From contig CACRXP010000031.1 in the NCBI GenBank assembly GCA_902702965.1, positions 898,869 to 962,868 of the forward strand: a DNA stretch of 64,000 bases, written 5' to 3'. The position numbers and the translations under genes were made by a program. The notes under the pieces were generated by a model. It searched no databases and was not told where the DNA came from. It worked only from the letters and a program-made list of their open reading frames with translations. The DNA is from Spirometra erinaceieuropaei. Lineage: Eukaryota > Platyhelminthes > Cestoda > Diphyllobothriidea > Diphyllobothriidae. How positions within the stretch are numbered: the stretch's first letter is position 1; each line of letters begins with the position of its first letter. Below, in pieces: positions 22,356 through 34,906 of this stretch.

Positions 22356-23302
22356 CCTACGGTACGGTCTTCAGATGCTTCACAAAAAGGCCTTTCGTGC
22401 AAAATCGGTAAAGAGGCAAGCGCACTTGCTCAAGATATACCGAAAGAAATGCCTACGTGTAAAAAGTATTTGATTTTGACTCTTTTATCGATCAAATGAA
22501 GGCTTCCGGAAATAGTCTACTACATGAGAGGAAGAGATGTCCTCTAGAGGTTTGGCGCGTAAGGGATTGGAAAATGTATGTCAAAGCGAAAACAAATAGT
22601 GACTGAATAGACTCAAATCGCCAGTTAAAAACTCTGTGACGTAGAGCCGCAAACACTAAAATTTCATACACATACATGCAAACTGACCACATTCACTAAA
22701 ACTTAAGTTTCATCAAATATATTTCTATTCGCGAACGCTAAATCTTAACTGTTTCATCTTCGGTACGCACAGTGATCACAAGAAAATATACGCCTACTGC
22801 TTAGTTTTTTCATCGCTGCCTTTATGCAAATCAGTCTCACATACCATTATTGTGTTCTTACTGTATTTAATTTAAATCGGTTGGACTGAGATCAGCTTAT
22901 ATTTCATTGTGCCTACAATGCTGACGGGTCTACTTCTCCACTGGGGGGAATTCTAATCTATGTGTTATGATATGGTGGTAGATCGATGCGCCTACCCGGC
23001 AGTCCTGCTGCCGACGGACAAGTGGCCCGTCGTCGACTGTCTGTAGACAAAGATCAATCCTTCCGGTCGCGCATTTAAACCAAAGAGATGTCAAGGAAAT
23101 ACGTGACACTAAATTGACAAAGTTCCATTACTGAATCAAACAACGCCCGTGTAAGTGACCTCCTGCATACAGAGGAAAGATGGGTGGCAGTTGACACAAT
23201 AAGACGTTGTGAACTACAACTATGCAAAATGTGGACTTGATGCGAACCGCTCAAACGACGCCAGAAACATTCTAAAAAGTGAACATGTGAGGGAAAACGT
23301 GG
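22356..23302. other. No recognisable gene
   Basis: Stop-rich sequence with no family features. Confidence 0.45.
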
Positions 23303-23672
23303 GGCGGACTTATGTGGCCCCCTAAACGGGACATTGGAATAGGTACGCCTCGAATAGTAATAAATGTGGACTTGCGCATAATTCCAGACTGGGCATAATA
23401 TCCCCGTGTCGTAACAGCAACGATAACGTCAGTATAGAACGAAACCGTTGCCCTTATCTAGACCCCTACCCTACCCTATGCTTTAACTCTGCAGTTAGCA
23501 CTAGCCCCTTCCTTACCTCTAGAGTTGATCTTAACTTTCATCACCGTTTACTTTAAATCCAGCCTTGAACCTAGCCTTAAACCCTAATTTCACTGGATGT
23601 TGGCTGAAAGCTGCCTATATTGCAGGCGGTTTCTGTTCTCATGTCCTGTTTAGGGGGCCTTATAAGTCAGCC
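23303..23672 (-). mobile_element. MITE-like element, family E, copy 1
   Basis: The ends ACTTATGTGGCCCCCTAAAC (23308) and GTTTAGGGGGCCTTATAAGT (23648-23667) are near-perfect terminal inverted repeats. The roughly 370-base body is homologous, in reverse, to 38787-39152. The middle (23460-23590) is built of CCCTA, CCTTA and TAACCC-like telomere-type words. No coding capacity, so it would need a transposase from elsewhere. Confidence 0.75.
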
Positions 23673-25462
23673 CTCCGAGGCAAAGGATGCGACCATAGAA
23701 AAATCCTTGTCACCCGCTTCGATGGTCGCCCGTGTAACAAACAAAGCCTCGATTGAATCCCCAGTTGGGAACTCAGCCCCAAGGGTCTGTTGACGTATTT
23801 TAACGGCGCATTTAAGGCGAACAAGGAACATACGAGAATGTCCACGGTTGGACCGAAATCGGACCAATCAGATAGCGCGCTCGAGTGGCTATCATGTCGG
23901 CTGAACTTCTGAATCATCTATCTGGTTGGGTTGACCTCCAGTCCTGTCGGGAACTGACGTGATATCAGCAGGTGCGCGACCTGTTGGTGGATCGCTAGGG
24001 CGTCGTGCGAACAAGTCGGCTAAAACTTTCTATCCCAAGTTAGTGCTTTTCAGTATAGCTGAACAGCCACCGGCTGTTTACTCTTTTTCATAAAGTATGG
24101 CCTTTTGAAAACAAGGACACAATTAGGTATTCAGGGCAAAAGTAGGAAGCAAGCGAGGATATAAAAAATATAATCAAAATAAGCACCAAAACAGAAGCAA
24201 ACTGTTTTTTACAAACTCAGTTGGGTGGATGAAGGGGAGAGAGAGGAGTTAGGTGGAACGGCAGTAATGAATGGGAAGGGCCACAAGAAAGCGTGGGTAG
24301 TTTTGCGATTGGAAAGACAGAGGTTAGTGTTGGACCTTCGATGGAATTTGCGCGCACCTAAGACTTCAGTTCAAGCAAGGCTTCCGGGTTATCCAGACCG
24401 CCCTTCTGAATGGTCAGTGCAATGCGTTCTTTGCTGGCTTTGAGCAGAGCTACGGACCTGCATGAAAGAGAAAGCAAAATAACAATGTGACCAGCCTTTA
24501 GGGATTCTGTGTTGAATATAAGTCACACCATCCAGGCACAAAGTTTACCTTTAACGTCATCTCCCTAGCAAAATAGAAATTACGGTGCTAGAACGACTTG
24601 CTTTAACCACACGACCTAATTATTCGTATTATTCGTTATTTATGTCCAAATTTGCCTACACCAATTTGCCTTATGCTAGTAGGTTAACCAAAATCGACAG
24701 ATGATGAAAGAGCAAGGTCGACCCGCCGCCGAAATCCCTTTTTGCGATACACGCTCAATTCTACGCTGCCTCTTAGCTAGAGACAGTCCTTACCAACTAT
24801 GGCGGACCGAAAAATACCAATGTTTAGGTCGATGCTTAGCGAGATAAGAGGCTGGATACAAGACTTTGAAATCTAGCTTTTTGGGAACAGCAACAGCAAA
24901 GCAGGGTGAAGTAATAATAATTTTTTTATTAAAGACTCGTCGGGGTCTGACGATTACCCGAGAAGATAGGCGAGATGGGCTCAAGCCGGGAGCCACGATA
25001 CGAGATATTAAAAATCCGCGGATGTGAAATATCACGAACTGGTTTCTTTGCAGGACCGTAAATGACCATTCGATTTTTCCCTGTAACTCAACTCGCAGCC
25101 CTGAGAACTCGGTTGAATATCGATGGGTAGCGAATACTTGAAAGTAGATGGTAGGCAGATGCAAATGTGTCTGTTAAAATGGATCCTGTTAAAGCACAGT
25201 CACTAAGGGGTAACCAATCGTTACCACTGAGACTATTGCTAACAGACGATTAGACTAAACATTTTCCCTTGGATTGGAGACTTCAATCTAGTGGAAGTCA
25301 CAGAATTAAATCTGCGCTTTATTTCTGACCAAAAGATGCCATCGGACGTTCTCCTCATAGAGATCCCTTTGGTCGAGCTTATCTCCGCATTTCGGGAGTC
25401 AGCGTTCCAGTATTCAACAAGTGCAAGCCTTGTTCATTATTAAAGACTAACAGAATGGAATT
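23673..25462. other. No recognisable gene
   Basis: The minus frame 24790-25164 is open for 124 codons, but it has no family features and runs across a (T)n/AAT-rich stretch at 24910-24930. I do not call it a gene. Confidence 0.4.
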
Positions 25463-25565
25463 CTAGGTTAAGGGGATACCATACTAACAGCACGGGTACT
25501 AGCCAAAAGCCCATACACGCGTTTTTCGCTGATATTCTGCCGCTGCATGACACAGCTGCGAGGGG
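25463..25565 (+). repeat. Repeat family G, copy 1
   Basis: TACTAGCCAAAAGCCCATAC followed by ACGCGTTTTTCGC and TGCATGACACAGC is the reverse complement of 56140-56240. A weaker partial copy (TTTTAGGGTAAGGGATGTCATACTAAC) is at 25806-25832. Confidence 0.7.
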
Positions 25566-28500
25566 CTTGACTCATTAGTGGGAACCACAGCATTCTTCGT
25601 CTGCTTTTTGGTAGATACTGCAATGTAGACATTGGTGCTTTTTAATTCCCTCAGAAATTAACTGTGAACTTGGAGTAGATCAGTATATTCTAGGTCTATA
25701 GACTCAGAAGGAAATTTTTATGTATGAACCTGTGAACCGAATTCCGTCAGCCACAGCGGGTAACCGCGTAATTTTCATTACTTCCGACAGGTAGCTAGCA
25801 GTATATTTTAGGGTAAGGGATGTCATACTAACATGAAAACGCAGAAATCTGGACAGGAAGAACTGTCTGATATGCAATCAGTTTCCGCTCGTGTGCGATC
25901 ACAGGCCTTTCTCGAGTTATCCTGGTTGAGTGACAGTGAAGTCTGAGGTTAGCTTCTAAACGTTTTAAGCCAGGGTAGAGTAACACCAGCACTCAGAGTA
26001 AGAAATATGGCAATGAGAACGGATAGTGCAGGCCTAAACCTCCAAGGGCGTAACTGGCCCCAGTGTTCAAAACTACACGACGATAAAACGCGTTACTTGC
26101 GTGTATTCAGTAGTAATGCTGGCTTTGATAACAAAATGAAAATGCAGTCACGGATGTGGACAGTGAACCAAAAAATGAGTAAGCTTGGTGCGGGAAACTA
26201 GATTGATCCTCAAGAGAGTAAAATTAAAACTGATAGACTGTACGCTCATGAATGGGTTAAGAGCGTTTTTATCGATGCTTCCATGCGTCGAAGCTTATTT
26301 CTTGGTACTAAGTCCACTCAGTGTGGTAAGTTATTTCGATATTGTATGAATTGAAACGCGTCTATCTATTGCGGCGGGGGAGATAGTGTCACCTTTGTGA
26401 ACTCCAACCAAGCACTCTGAATTCAAACCTAAAAACTGTATAATTTTCAAATATCGTATAATAGGTTTGGGGGGAAAGACGTTTGTCATCAGGGCTTGGT
26501 CAACTGTATATGGCCACATCATACTTTTTGCTATTACACGAAGGACAGAGGAAAGTGTGGTTCTTGTCGGTTGGAGATTTAACAGGCGCGTAACAAAGCG
26601 AAGGTTGGTTCTTTAATTTTGCCGTATTACTAACGTTCTCTGCCCGGCTCCTATCAACAGGCTCTTGTGCCCTTTCACTATACCCTGTCCCAGCGCCGTG
26701 ATTTCAAATCAGTCGTGATTTTGACAAGCACTCAACAGCAGTTAAGCCTGGCTCAAATTTAACGCTCCTTCCATGCTACAGCGGGCTGAGGACACGCGCA
26801 CTCTAAGCAGCTACACACTGACATACCACAGAATTGCGGTGAATATACGCTAGTACGAGTGTTTGTGATTGCCCGTGAGCAATCCACACCGCTTCCAAAC
26901 CTGCTTTCAACAGGTGGGTGCTTTGTGCCTTAAATTCAACATCCTTCTTTGCTTTTGCATTCCTGTTTTTCGCAAACTCATGTGAACTTGTGGTTTCGAG
27001 CCGAATGAACTGCATTTGGCCTCTTAGACCACCCCCCCCTCTACTTCACAGTGCGTGAGAGTTGTTACTCGTTTCAAAGGTCACATCTGTCGACTTCATG
27101 TGTCGACGAGCCTAAGAGGGTAGGCTGTTGAGTCAACTCTGTGCACCTGACGTGTACCTGACAGGAACGCCTGTATCTTCCCTACTCTACTTGAATAGGA
27201 AGGTGGCAAAGGGGACTTAGATCACGATTCCAGCCTGAAACAAGACTGAAATCGATTAAATTTTATGAAGCCGTATCAATCCTTAGCAAGATTCATATAG
27301 ATGCCGATATGGAAGATAGCGAAATTTGGTCCCCAATTGTTTGTATGAAGTTAACTCTTAGCAAGTGTATATTTAACATTCGAAAAATAAATTACAGTAT
27401 TTTATCATCAAAAGAGGATTTGGCGAGCATGTGTTTGCTTTCGATAAACTCTCTTTACGCCTGCACACTTGTACTGCTATTGAAGTTAATAGTAAGAAAA
27501 TGCCGGCCAGCAGAAGGTATTCTGTAGCCGGGATTTGTAGGGGGAGATGTGGGTGAAGTGGAAAACAAAATTACCGTCAAAGTCAGGGGGAAGGGAGATT
27601 GTGAGCACTGCGAGGGGTAATTATATGCGGGTGGCTGGCTTGGTGACTTTGACCCATTGTAACTGTGGGGCCTGAACGGAGTTCTTATGCGCACATAGGA
27701 CTGGTTCCTATAGCCTGATTACAGTCGTCTCTGCTGTTGCCAACAGACACTGTCCACGGGATATTGAATGGTTTTTACGGAACTTTATAAATCGTTCGGA
27801 AAGCCTTCCCGGTATCTAGACGGTGATCCGTGTCTATCATGCGCGCAAGGATAGAGCTGATAAATTTCTTTATTTGACCCTTTCCTAGCCATGTTTGGAG
27901 TTCCTCTCGTATTCTTTTGGGCAAACGCCGGCTCTTCCGACCAATATATTCTGCCCCACAGGATCAAGTGAAGGAGTAAATGCACATAGAGGTGGTTTGG
28001 CCTGGGAATTTCTCCTTGTCCTCTCCGTATAGGATGGGCCTAGCGGAGCAGAGTACACGGGTGTCAGCTGCTGGATAGGTCCGTGATACAGCCTGAGTTA
28101 GGCGTCCTCTTAAAAGTTCACTTGGAGTGTCCCCTTAAAATGGGACCCTGATGAAGAGCCTTTTCTCTTCTGCCGTCAGCGTCGGAGGCTTTGGTGGTCC
28201 TTCTGTCGTGTACTTAGCAACGAATCTGTCGAAGTTCCCGTTCTGACAGAAGGTCCTTTCAGCAATTTTAAGCTTCAAAGAAGAGGAATTTGTAACTTAA
28301 AAAAGATTAACTCAATTATCGTCATTTGAGACACCTTTTTCAGTCTGCTGGTAAAGCGCTGTAACAAGAGTTTCCGCTTATTATGCGGTGAGTCCATTAC
28401 ACTCAGTCGTGGTGCTGTTCTGATGCACATTCACAAAAGGGGGCGGTGCGATGATTAGACAGCAACTTTCGCATAAATCTGTGGCGAGTAGACGATGAAG

Positions 28501-28859
28501 TCTAGGTCAGGCAGACGCAGAATGGCCAAGCACCCGGCCTGCGTCTGCTGACGTGCCTGTCTAGCGTCACGTGATCGATAGATGTCTACGAACAATTCAT
28601 GTTGCACGCTCTAAGCATAGTAGCTGGGTTCAACATCTTACTGATTGGGGTGCATACGTTGCTGGCAGTTGCTTCCACAAAAAGCAAAGTTAGTAGTAGC
28701 GCAAGGAGTCTCGACAGTCACCAGAGATTCTTTTAAGAATTTTCTTTTGCGGCAGCAGGCCTTACAGTGTTCTCTCGTCTTCTCAGTTTCGGCAACCGTG
28801 GTCAGCTACTTACACAGACGCACTTAACCCACTTGCGTTCGCAGCAAACAGAAGCGGGT
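25566..28859. other. No recognisable gene
   Basis: Contains the partial family G copy at 25806. Remaining frames are short and carry no recognisable domain. Confidence 0.4.
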
Positions 28860-29335
28860 CAAAGATTCGCAGTAAGTGTGAATCACTGGTCTCGTCTGTC
28901 GCAACCGACGATGTCAATTGTGGGCGTAACAACAAGGTGAAGCAGGCACGGTGACTTGAGCGTGAGACAGTTTATCGTGAGCGTAGATTTGCGCAGCAAC
29001 TATAGCACTCTCTTACCTACTCCCCATCTGGATCCGGTGTCAAGACAGAATCAAGAAGACCGGAGGCGTGGAGGGTGCATGTGGATGGTGCGGCCGAACC
29101 CGCACCTTGGCGCTCCACTCCCCAACCCCTGGTCAACAAGAAATACTTGACCGAGACTTTGGCCAACAACAACAACATAAAAGACGTGGATAACTGGGCA
29201 GCCATGCACACGGCCTGTATCCCCAGTTGGAGTGCAAGCGCATCTACCGCCTGAGAACCAGGTACCGAAGAACTGCCAGCGCATACCAGGCTGCGAGGCC
29301 CACGGTTTGCTGATCGCGACACAGCAGACGGTAAC
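28860..29335 (+). repeat. Dispersed repeat family A, copy 2
   Basis: Aligns with 2570-3032. Landmarks are GCAACCGACGATGTC, GCAGGCACGGTGACTTG, GTGTCAAGACAGAATCAAGA, CCTGGTCAACAAGAAA, and GAGTGCAAGCGCATCTACCG. Minus-strand frames over it are by-products. Confidence 0.8.
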
Positions 29336-31589
29336 AAGCATTGAGGCCTGTTTCTCGCTCTTTTCGAATAATATACAAACCAGGTTTTCCATTGGAGTCG
29401 ATCAGTTATGAGATGTTTGTCTGGTAGAGGTTCTGCCCTTTAACACAGGTTACTGCATACTGCGCCAAAGGAATCAGTCATTTAAACAAACTTGGATGAG
29501 TGTGTTAAAACCCTCTTAAAACCTTTTGCTGAAAGAATGATGTTATACATGTTTTTATGCTCTTTCCTAGACAGTTGGTTTCAACTTGCGATTCACTCAA
29601 ACCAGATTCAAAGTCCGACGATTTTTACTTAAATTTCAGACTGCTATCTAGAAAGAAGTCGTCTAGGGAATTCGCATGTGCTGTGCTGGGAGGCCTGGCA
29701 TTTCTTTAAAAAAGGCCTTTGACATGAAAACCGTCGACTCGATGTCTACAATTAACAATGACCCAAGAAACGCTATCAGAATCCTTTATAGAAACGGGCC
29801 TTACCCCAGCTTAAACCACCTTACCGTCAATGTCGACACGGAATACTAGAGAAATCAACTAGCCCGACTAACTGGTAACCTCCAGTCCTGTTGGACCTGC
29901 AGTCAAAAAGCGAGACTGATCACAGATGAAAGCCAGATCAGAGTGAATTTATCGCACAATCCATCTGGGTCATTCTTATCCCAGACGATTGCCGCATACT
30001 AAATAGGGTTTAAGGGGAACTGCGAACTCGCAACATGTCCTTCAACCAAATCAACAACAACCGCTTCGACCTCTTTTACGCTGGCTTCTCTCTATTAAAA
30101 TTGACTATGGCAAATAATTTCTCTGAAAATATTAGCAACCCTTCGGTAGTTTAACAAATTGCTGTTTTACAGTCAGTGAAATCTGCACAATGCGGTAGAT
30201 GCAGCTAGATGTGGCAGAACAGTGGTTATCAGGTCACGGTAATGTGACTGATTCAGCGAAAAAGTCCTTTGTCTTATCGCAACAATAGAGCCGACTGACC
30301 GCAGAGGGATTAGCAGTAAAAACTTGAACTCGTTTTCTTTTTATCGCGGCGCCTCCAGGTCAGCTGCGCAGAAGAGTCGTTATGTGTTCTGCGCGATCAC
30401 TAGCAGATCCTTTCCAGTACCAGAAACTGTCACGTGACTAAGTGGTGACTGTCAGAAGGCGTACAAGACCCTCACAGAAGGGTGAGGCCGTTGTTTGTGT
30501 CTAGGCGAGTGTGGCGTGACTTCAGAAGTTATGCAGATAGGAACGCCGTAGAATTGAAATGTTAAGAGGCATCTGACGACAGGCCTGAAGCATTCGCCGA
30601 AAGCCTAGATGAACGCGTAAGGAAGAAGAGGGGTGATCGAGTCCGTGACCGTATATTTATTTTCATAAGTCTTCCGAGTCGATTAGGGATCCATCGTTAG
30701 AGATGACAGTTATTCGGGCACTTGGATTACTTGAGTCCTGCAATAATATCCATTCACAAATTAAGCACTCCAAGTTCTTGTGCCAGCGGATACTGTCGAC
30801 GGCAGAAGCGGCGGCCATACAGTTAGCCGACCCAGCTTTGTGGTCTTACAGGCCCTCCGGTTCCCCTTGATTAAAACTGAGCCCATCATGTCTGTTCCTA
30901 CGTCCTGTCACATGGCGCAACAACTATGGAACCTTGGAAAAACTTACGGCCAGATCCCCCCTTTCCAATCCCCCCATGCAGCTGACAAAGCCAAACTATG
31001 CCTAGCCTCTAAGGCCTAACATGTCTGAACGCTCTCAACCCTCGTGATTATGTTCATTAGCTGTTTCTTAAATTTTCGCTGCTTTAGCACGGCTAACATT
31101 ATTGTACAAGTCTGAGAATGAATATTCGGAAATGTACGTTTGCCGGGTGTGGTTTTTTAAAATTATGGGAGTCATTAGTAGATCGAAAATCAATGGTGCA
31201 AATCTGAACGTGACTGAGCAGGGCTCTGTATATCGACCAATCAGTGCTCTGTGCGTCGCTGCATCACGTAGAGCTCTTTGCAAGATTGGAAACTCATACG
31301 AGTCAACAGGAGATGAAGAAAATGTCTTATACGCTATTCCAGTGTGAAGGGTCAGTCTATGTACTTAAATGGAGTCGGTGGGTCATCCGGGCAGCCTGGG
31401 ATGGATAAGCTGCTGTTTTCCATCAGAGGTGTTGGCCACGCCGGCGGAGTTATGAATAAGGCAGAGAAGACAGGTGTTCCCTTATAGGTTAATCTGTGTT
31501 TGATGCATGCGAATGTGCATGCTATTTTTGAGGTGGTCTCTAGGGTTCCAGTGTTAAATTATAAGCGGCAGATTGACCGTCGAGATCGA
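29336..31589. other. No recognisable gene
   Basis: The plus frames 30780-31019 and 31102-31347 lack family features. No splice-flanked exon could be defended. Confidence 0.35.
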
Positions 31590-31735
31590 TTATGTCCACT
31601 GTGTGTCACGCAGCAAGACGGGCGCAGGGTGCAATAGCGTTCGAGTGAATTAGTTTGCAGCGACTTGCGCAGCATCTACCTCACCTCACCCCTCCTAGAC
31701 CTGGCGTTATGACACGGTTAAGAAGACCGGAGTGC
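31590..31735 (+). repeat. Dispersed repeat family A, partial copy 3
   Basis: Only the first third of the family A repeat: GACTTGCGCAGCATCTACC (31659) to GAAGACCGGAG (31722). Confidence 0.6.
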
Positions 31736-32279
31736 TAGCCCTTCTATGCGTGACACGCATGTCTGGTATACACACGATGGACAAGAACCTAATTAAATAG
31801 CCAGCATTCCACTCCTTAATAAAAAAAAGCTCTTAAATTTAGTGATCAAAAACAACGCATCCGCATATTTAGACCCCGTGAGAAAAAGGAACACAGGCCA
31901 CTTTAGTGTACGCAGTTTCACGTTTAGACAACAAGGCTCCTACTGTGAACATAATAGTTTTCGTTATATAATGTCACAAATTAGACCAGCTCTAAGGAGG
32001 TGCATGGCACATCCCTGCCTGTCTTTTGCTCCAACAACACTTTTGCTCGACCTGAAGACTTAGTGCCTCGTATTTCTCATGAAAATCAGCATAACATGTC
32101 TCGCCAACCATATCAAAACACACCACATCGTGAGGGCGTTTATATTCTGAACCAATTGTGTTGGTATGTTTATTTCTTGCGTTTTTTCCCACTCCTGCTT
32201 CGCCTGGTTGATTTTGATGCAACCTCTCATCCTCACCAAATTGCCTGTCTTACTTGGGTTAAATCTGGTGCTTTCCATG

Positions 32280-32546
32280 AGTACTAGACGTACAGGACGC
32301 GCTTCGGTGAGTTGGTATGTTAGAAACACAGCTGGACGAACGAGGGAAGTGACCTGGGAAGAGACCCGTTTCCCATTGGTGGGAGTGAGTGTGGACGACG
32401 TTCACAGTCGAAGACTGAGAAGGGAAATCGATGTTGTGCTACGGCAAAAATTCACTAGACGTAGGAAGGTGGTATCAAATAGAGATGGATCACATTTGAT
32501 CCAGGTATCGGGGTCGGGGATGTTAAGGGATACCCTCGATATATGA
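32280..32546 (+). CDS. Hypothetical ORF, possibly an exon
   Basis: An 89-codon frame from an ATG (MSTRRTGRASVSWY...) to TGA at 32544-32546. It is arginine-rich and balanced with acidic residues (REVTWEETRF, SVDDVHSRRLRREIDVV) with no low-complexity run. No domain recognised, no clear splice signals or promoter. The opposite strand is also open (32402-32635), so the coding strand is unsure. It may equally be a remnant of a mobile element. Confidence 0.25.
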   Translation, partial: STRRTGRASVSWYVRNTAGRTREVTWEETRFPLVGVSVDDVHSRRLRREIDVVLRQKFTRRRKVVSNRDGSHLIQVSGSGMLRDTLDI

Positions 32547-32723
32547 CTTAATGCAGCTTGAGCCGGAGTATCAGGCCCAGAAAAGTCCTCTCTTGGTCGT
32601 GTTGGATGGGATATTGACTCTTGAAAAACTGGCAACAGCTAAAGCGTTCACCTGTGTGTATATCAAAATCGTCCAAGTACACACACTGACCTCGGACTTT
32701 CCTTTTATGTATGACAAAATAAA

Positions 32724-32980
32724 GGGTCGGATCTTATTTTGTGGCCGCACTTGCAGTCGACAAGCGCCAGCCGTATGTCATACGGGACCGGCGGTAATAG
32801 GGTGTTTAGCACTAACCCCTAACGCTACCCCAAACACTAACCCTAATTATAACCGTAAAACTAACCGTTAACCGTAAACCTAATTCCTTGAACTAACCCC
32901 TAACCGTAACCTCTAACACTAGCCCCTAATCCTAATCCCCGCCCCTAACAGGTGCGGCTACGAAATAACGTCTTACCAAA
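32724..32980. mobile_element. MITE-like element, family F, copy 1
   Basis: GGATCTTATTTTGTGGCCGC at 32729 and GCGGCTACGAAATAACGTC at 32954 form imperfect terminal inverted repeats. The interior (32807-32950) consists of irregular telomere-like words such as AACCCTAA and AACCCCTAAC. A shorter copy is at 43206-43314. Confidence 0.7.
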
Positions 32981-33071
32981 TAAAGAACTTAAGACTGTCC
33001 CTAACATTTCCGTAAACTTGTTGGACCTCGTCTGTCGACAAGACCCCGGTTTCCCGTTTTCATGTACACAC

Positions 33072-33102
33072 ATGCAGGTAGGTCATCGCTTCAACTGTTG
33101 CT
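33072..33102 (-). CDS. PDZ gene, possible 31-nt exon
   Basis: Right after the phase-2 end of exon 33620-33759, an AG at 33103-33104 would add ATVEAMTYLH, which fits the second helix of a PDZ domain (E-A-x-x-x-L pattern). The 3' splice site lacks a good pyrimidine tract and the donor (GTGTGT at 33071) is one of several choices, so this is only a candidate. Confidence 0.35.
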
Positions 33103-33619
33103 CTTCTGGAGTTACCGGTAGTGTCTAGCCAACTACTTGGAGGAATTACTGGAGCCCCAGTTTTCCAAGTGTAAAACACATTTTTTGCCATTCCGACATC
33201 GACGCGCATTAATAAGGCCTCTGTTAACATCTCGCAAGTGTTCCGCATATCACACCTACCCAACAACCTCACCCCCATTCTTCTCCCTCCATCACACTTC
33301 AGCTTAAATTGTGTCTTTTAAAAGTGTCTTTGGTTTGTCTGTTATCCCGGTGTTCGGAGTTGAGCGGTCAATCAAACTTGAATGTGTTCCTTTTTACCGG
33401 ACTTCAATCTCTTGCGGGGAATTAGATTATGGAAACAAACAGCTGTTGTTCAGGGTCGACCAGATGGTCGGCCATGTATTCTAAGAAAGTGGAGGATAAA
33501 CTGCGACCTGTGTATCGAACTTCAGTTGCAAATGCCACCGTCAAGTAGCAAACTGACTTGACGTGATAGTGATAAGTCTGCTGAAATGAAGCGGTCGTTA
33601 GAGGACTTTAAGGACTCAC

Positions 33620-33759
33620 TCTTTGTATGTCAGTCCGGTGAGGTCGGTACCATTTATTGCCAAAATTCGGTCACCGAGTGTGAGGTTATTTGAGCGGTCG
33701 GCTGGGCTGTTTGGAGTCACGTTGGTTATGTAGATTCCAGGCTGATCCAGACTCGTTTT
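33620..33759 (-). CDS. PDZ-domain protein, exon with PDZ core
   Basis: A 140-nt exon, acceptor TTTATTTTGCATAG just upstream of 33759, donor GTGAGTCC at 33619, starting in phase 0 and ending in phase 2. The frame encodes PGIYITNVTPNSPADRS, then LTLGDRILAINGTDLTGLTY. These are the beta-2/beta-3 strands, the LGDRIL-x-x-NG turn and the start of helix B of a PDZ domain. PDZ domains bind C-terminal peptides of membrane receptors and channels in scaffolds at cell junctions or synapses. The ligand loop GLGF-like motif must be on the preceding exon, which would lie toward or inside the gap 33821-34631. The subfamily is unresolved: the arrangement recalls syntrophin or MAGUK PDZ domains, but one partial domain cannot decide it. 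Confidence 0.85.
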
Positions 33760-33820
33760 CTATGCAAAATAAACAGACGAATGGAGAAGAAGCTCAAAAA
33801 TATTACATTTTGGGATGGAC

Positions 33821-34631
33821 NNNNNNNNNNNNNNNNNNNNNNNNNNNNNNNNNNNNNNNNNNNNNNNNNNNNNNNNNNNNNNNNNNNNNNNNNNNNNNNN
33901 NNNNNNNNNNNNNNNNNNNNNNNNNNNNNNNNNNNNNNNNNNNNNNNNNNNNNNNNNNNNNNNNNNNNNNNNNNNNNNNNNNNNNNNNNNNNNNNNNNNN
34001 NNNNNNNNNNNNNNNNNNNNNNNNNNNNNNNNNNNNNNNNNNNNNNNNNNNNNNNNNNNNNNNNNNNNNNNNNNNNNNNNNNNNNNNNNNNNNNNNNNNN
34101 NNNNNNNNNNNNNNNNNNNNNNNNNNNNNNNNNNNNNNNNNNNNNNNNNNNNNNNNNNNNNNNNNNNNNNNNNNNNNNNNNNNNNNNNNNNNNNNNNNNN
34201 NNNNNNNNNNNNNNNNNNNNNNNNNNNNNNNNNNNNNNNNNNNNNNNNNNNNNNNNNNNNNNNNNNNNNNNNNNNNNNNNNNNNNNNNNNNNNNNNNNNN
34301 NNNNNNNNNNNNNNNNNNNNNNNNNNNNNNNNNNNNNNNNNNNNNNNNNNNNNNNNNNNNNNNNNNNNNNNNNNNNNNNNNNNNNNNNNNNNNNNNNNNN
34401 NNNNNNNNNNNNNNNNNNNNNNNNNNNNNNNNNNNNNNNNNNNNNNNNNNNNNNNNNNNNNNNNNNNNNNNNNNNNNNNNNNNNNNNNNNNNNNNNNNNN
34501 NNNNNNNNNNNNNNNNNNNNNNNNNNNNNNNNNNNNNNNNNNNNNNNNNNNNNNNNNNNNNNNNNNNNNNNNNNNNNNNNNNNNNNNNNNNNNNNNNNNN
34601 NNNNNNNNNNNNNNNNNNNNNNNNNNNNNNN
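33821..34631. other. Assembly gap (811 N) inside the PDZ gene
   Basis: Run of N between two exons of the minus-strand PDZ gene. It truncates the exon at 34632-34906 and may hide the start of the PDZ domain. Confidence 1.
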
Positions 34632-34906
34632 GACACCGAAGTCATCCGCAGTGGGACTGGGTGGACGACTGCTCTCCTTTTTGAACTGAGACCAGTCCTC
34701 GCGAACTCTGCGCACTTCCTCCCCGTCCACCATGTCGAACTCGGTTGATCGTGCCAAGTTGGCTGCAGAAGCGAAACGGTTAGGTGGTCGTGATATGCCA
34801 AGTAAGCTGCCACCTCCGCCGGCACCCTGATAACGGGTCGTGAGGTGACGCGCGGTGATGCCATCACCAGCAAGGTAGGGTGAAGAGCGACCCAGATCAT
34901 ACATGC
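34632..34906 (-). CDS. PDZ gene, upstream exon cut by the gap
   Basis: The minus-strand frame runs from an acceptor AACACGTCTTGCAG (exon starts at 34906 with GC then ATG) for 91 codons into the gap. The product segment starts MYDLGRSSPYLAGDG, has a glycine run (GAGGGGSLLG), and ends with charged REDWSQFKKESSRPPSP and TADDFGV. The composition fits a disordered linker next to a domain. The frame is clearly better than any on the plus strand. The ATG at 34904 could be the start codon if this is the first coding exon, but the strong acceptor argues for an internal exon. Joining it to 33620-33759 as one gene rests on strand, distance and lack of other candidates. Confidence 0.65.

Noticed and set aside
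24790..25164. 124-codon minus frame
   Set aside because: Crosses an A/T run and contains no recognisable motif; no splice or start support.
29700..30110. Reverse-transcriptase-like KKAFD stretch
   Set aside because: Only the words KKAFD fit, and the frame is closed at once; downstream blocks are missing.
32807..32950. True chromosome end (telomere)
   Set aside because: The words are irregular, short and bounded by inverted ends inside continuous sequence, so it is an interstitial element.
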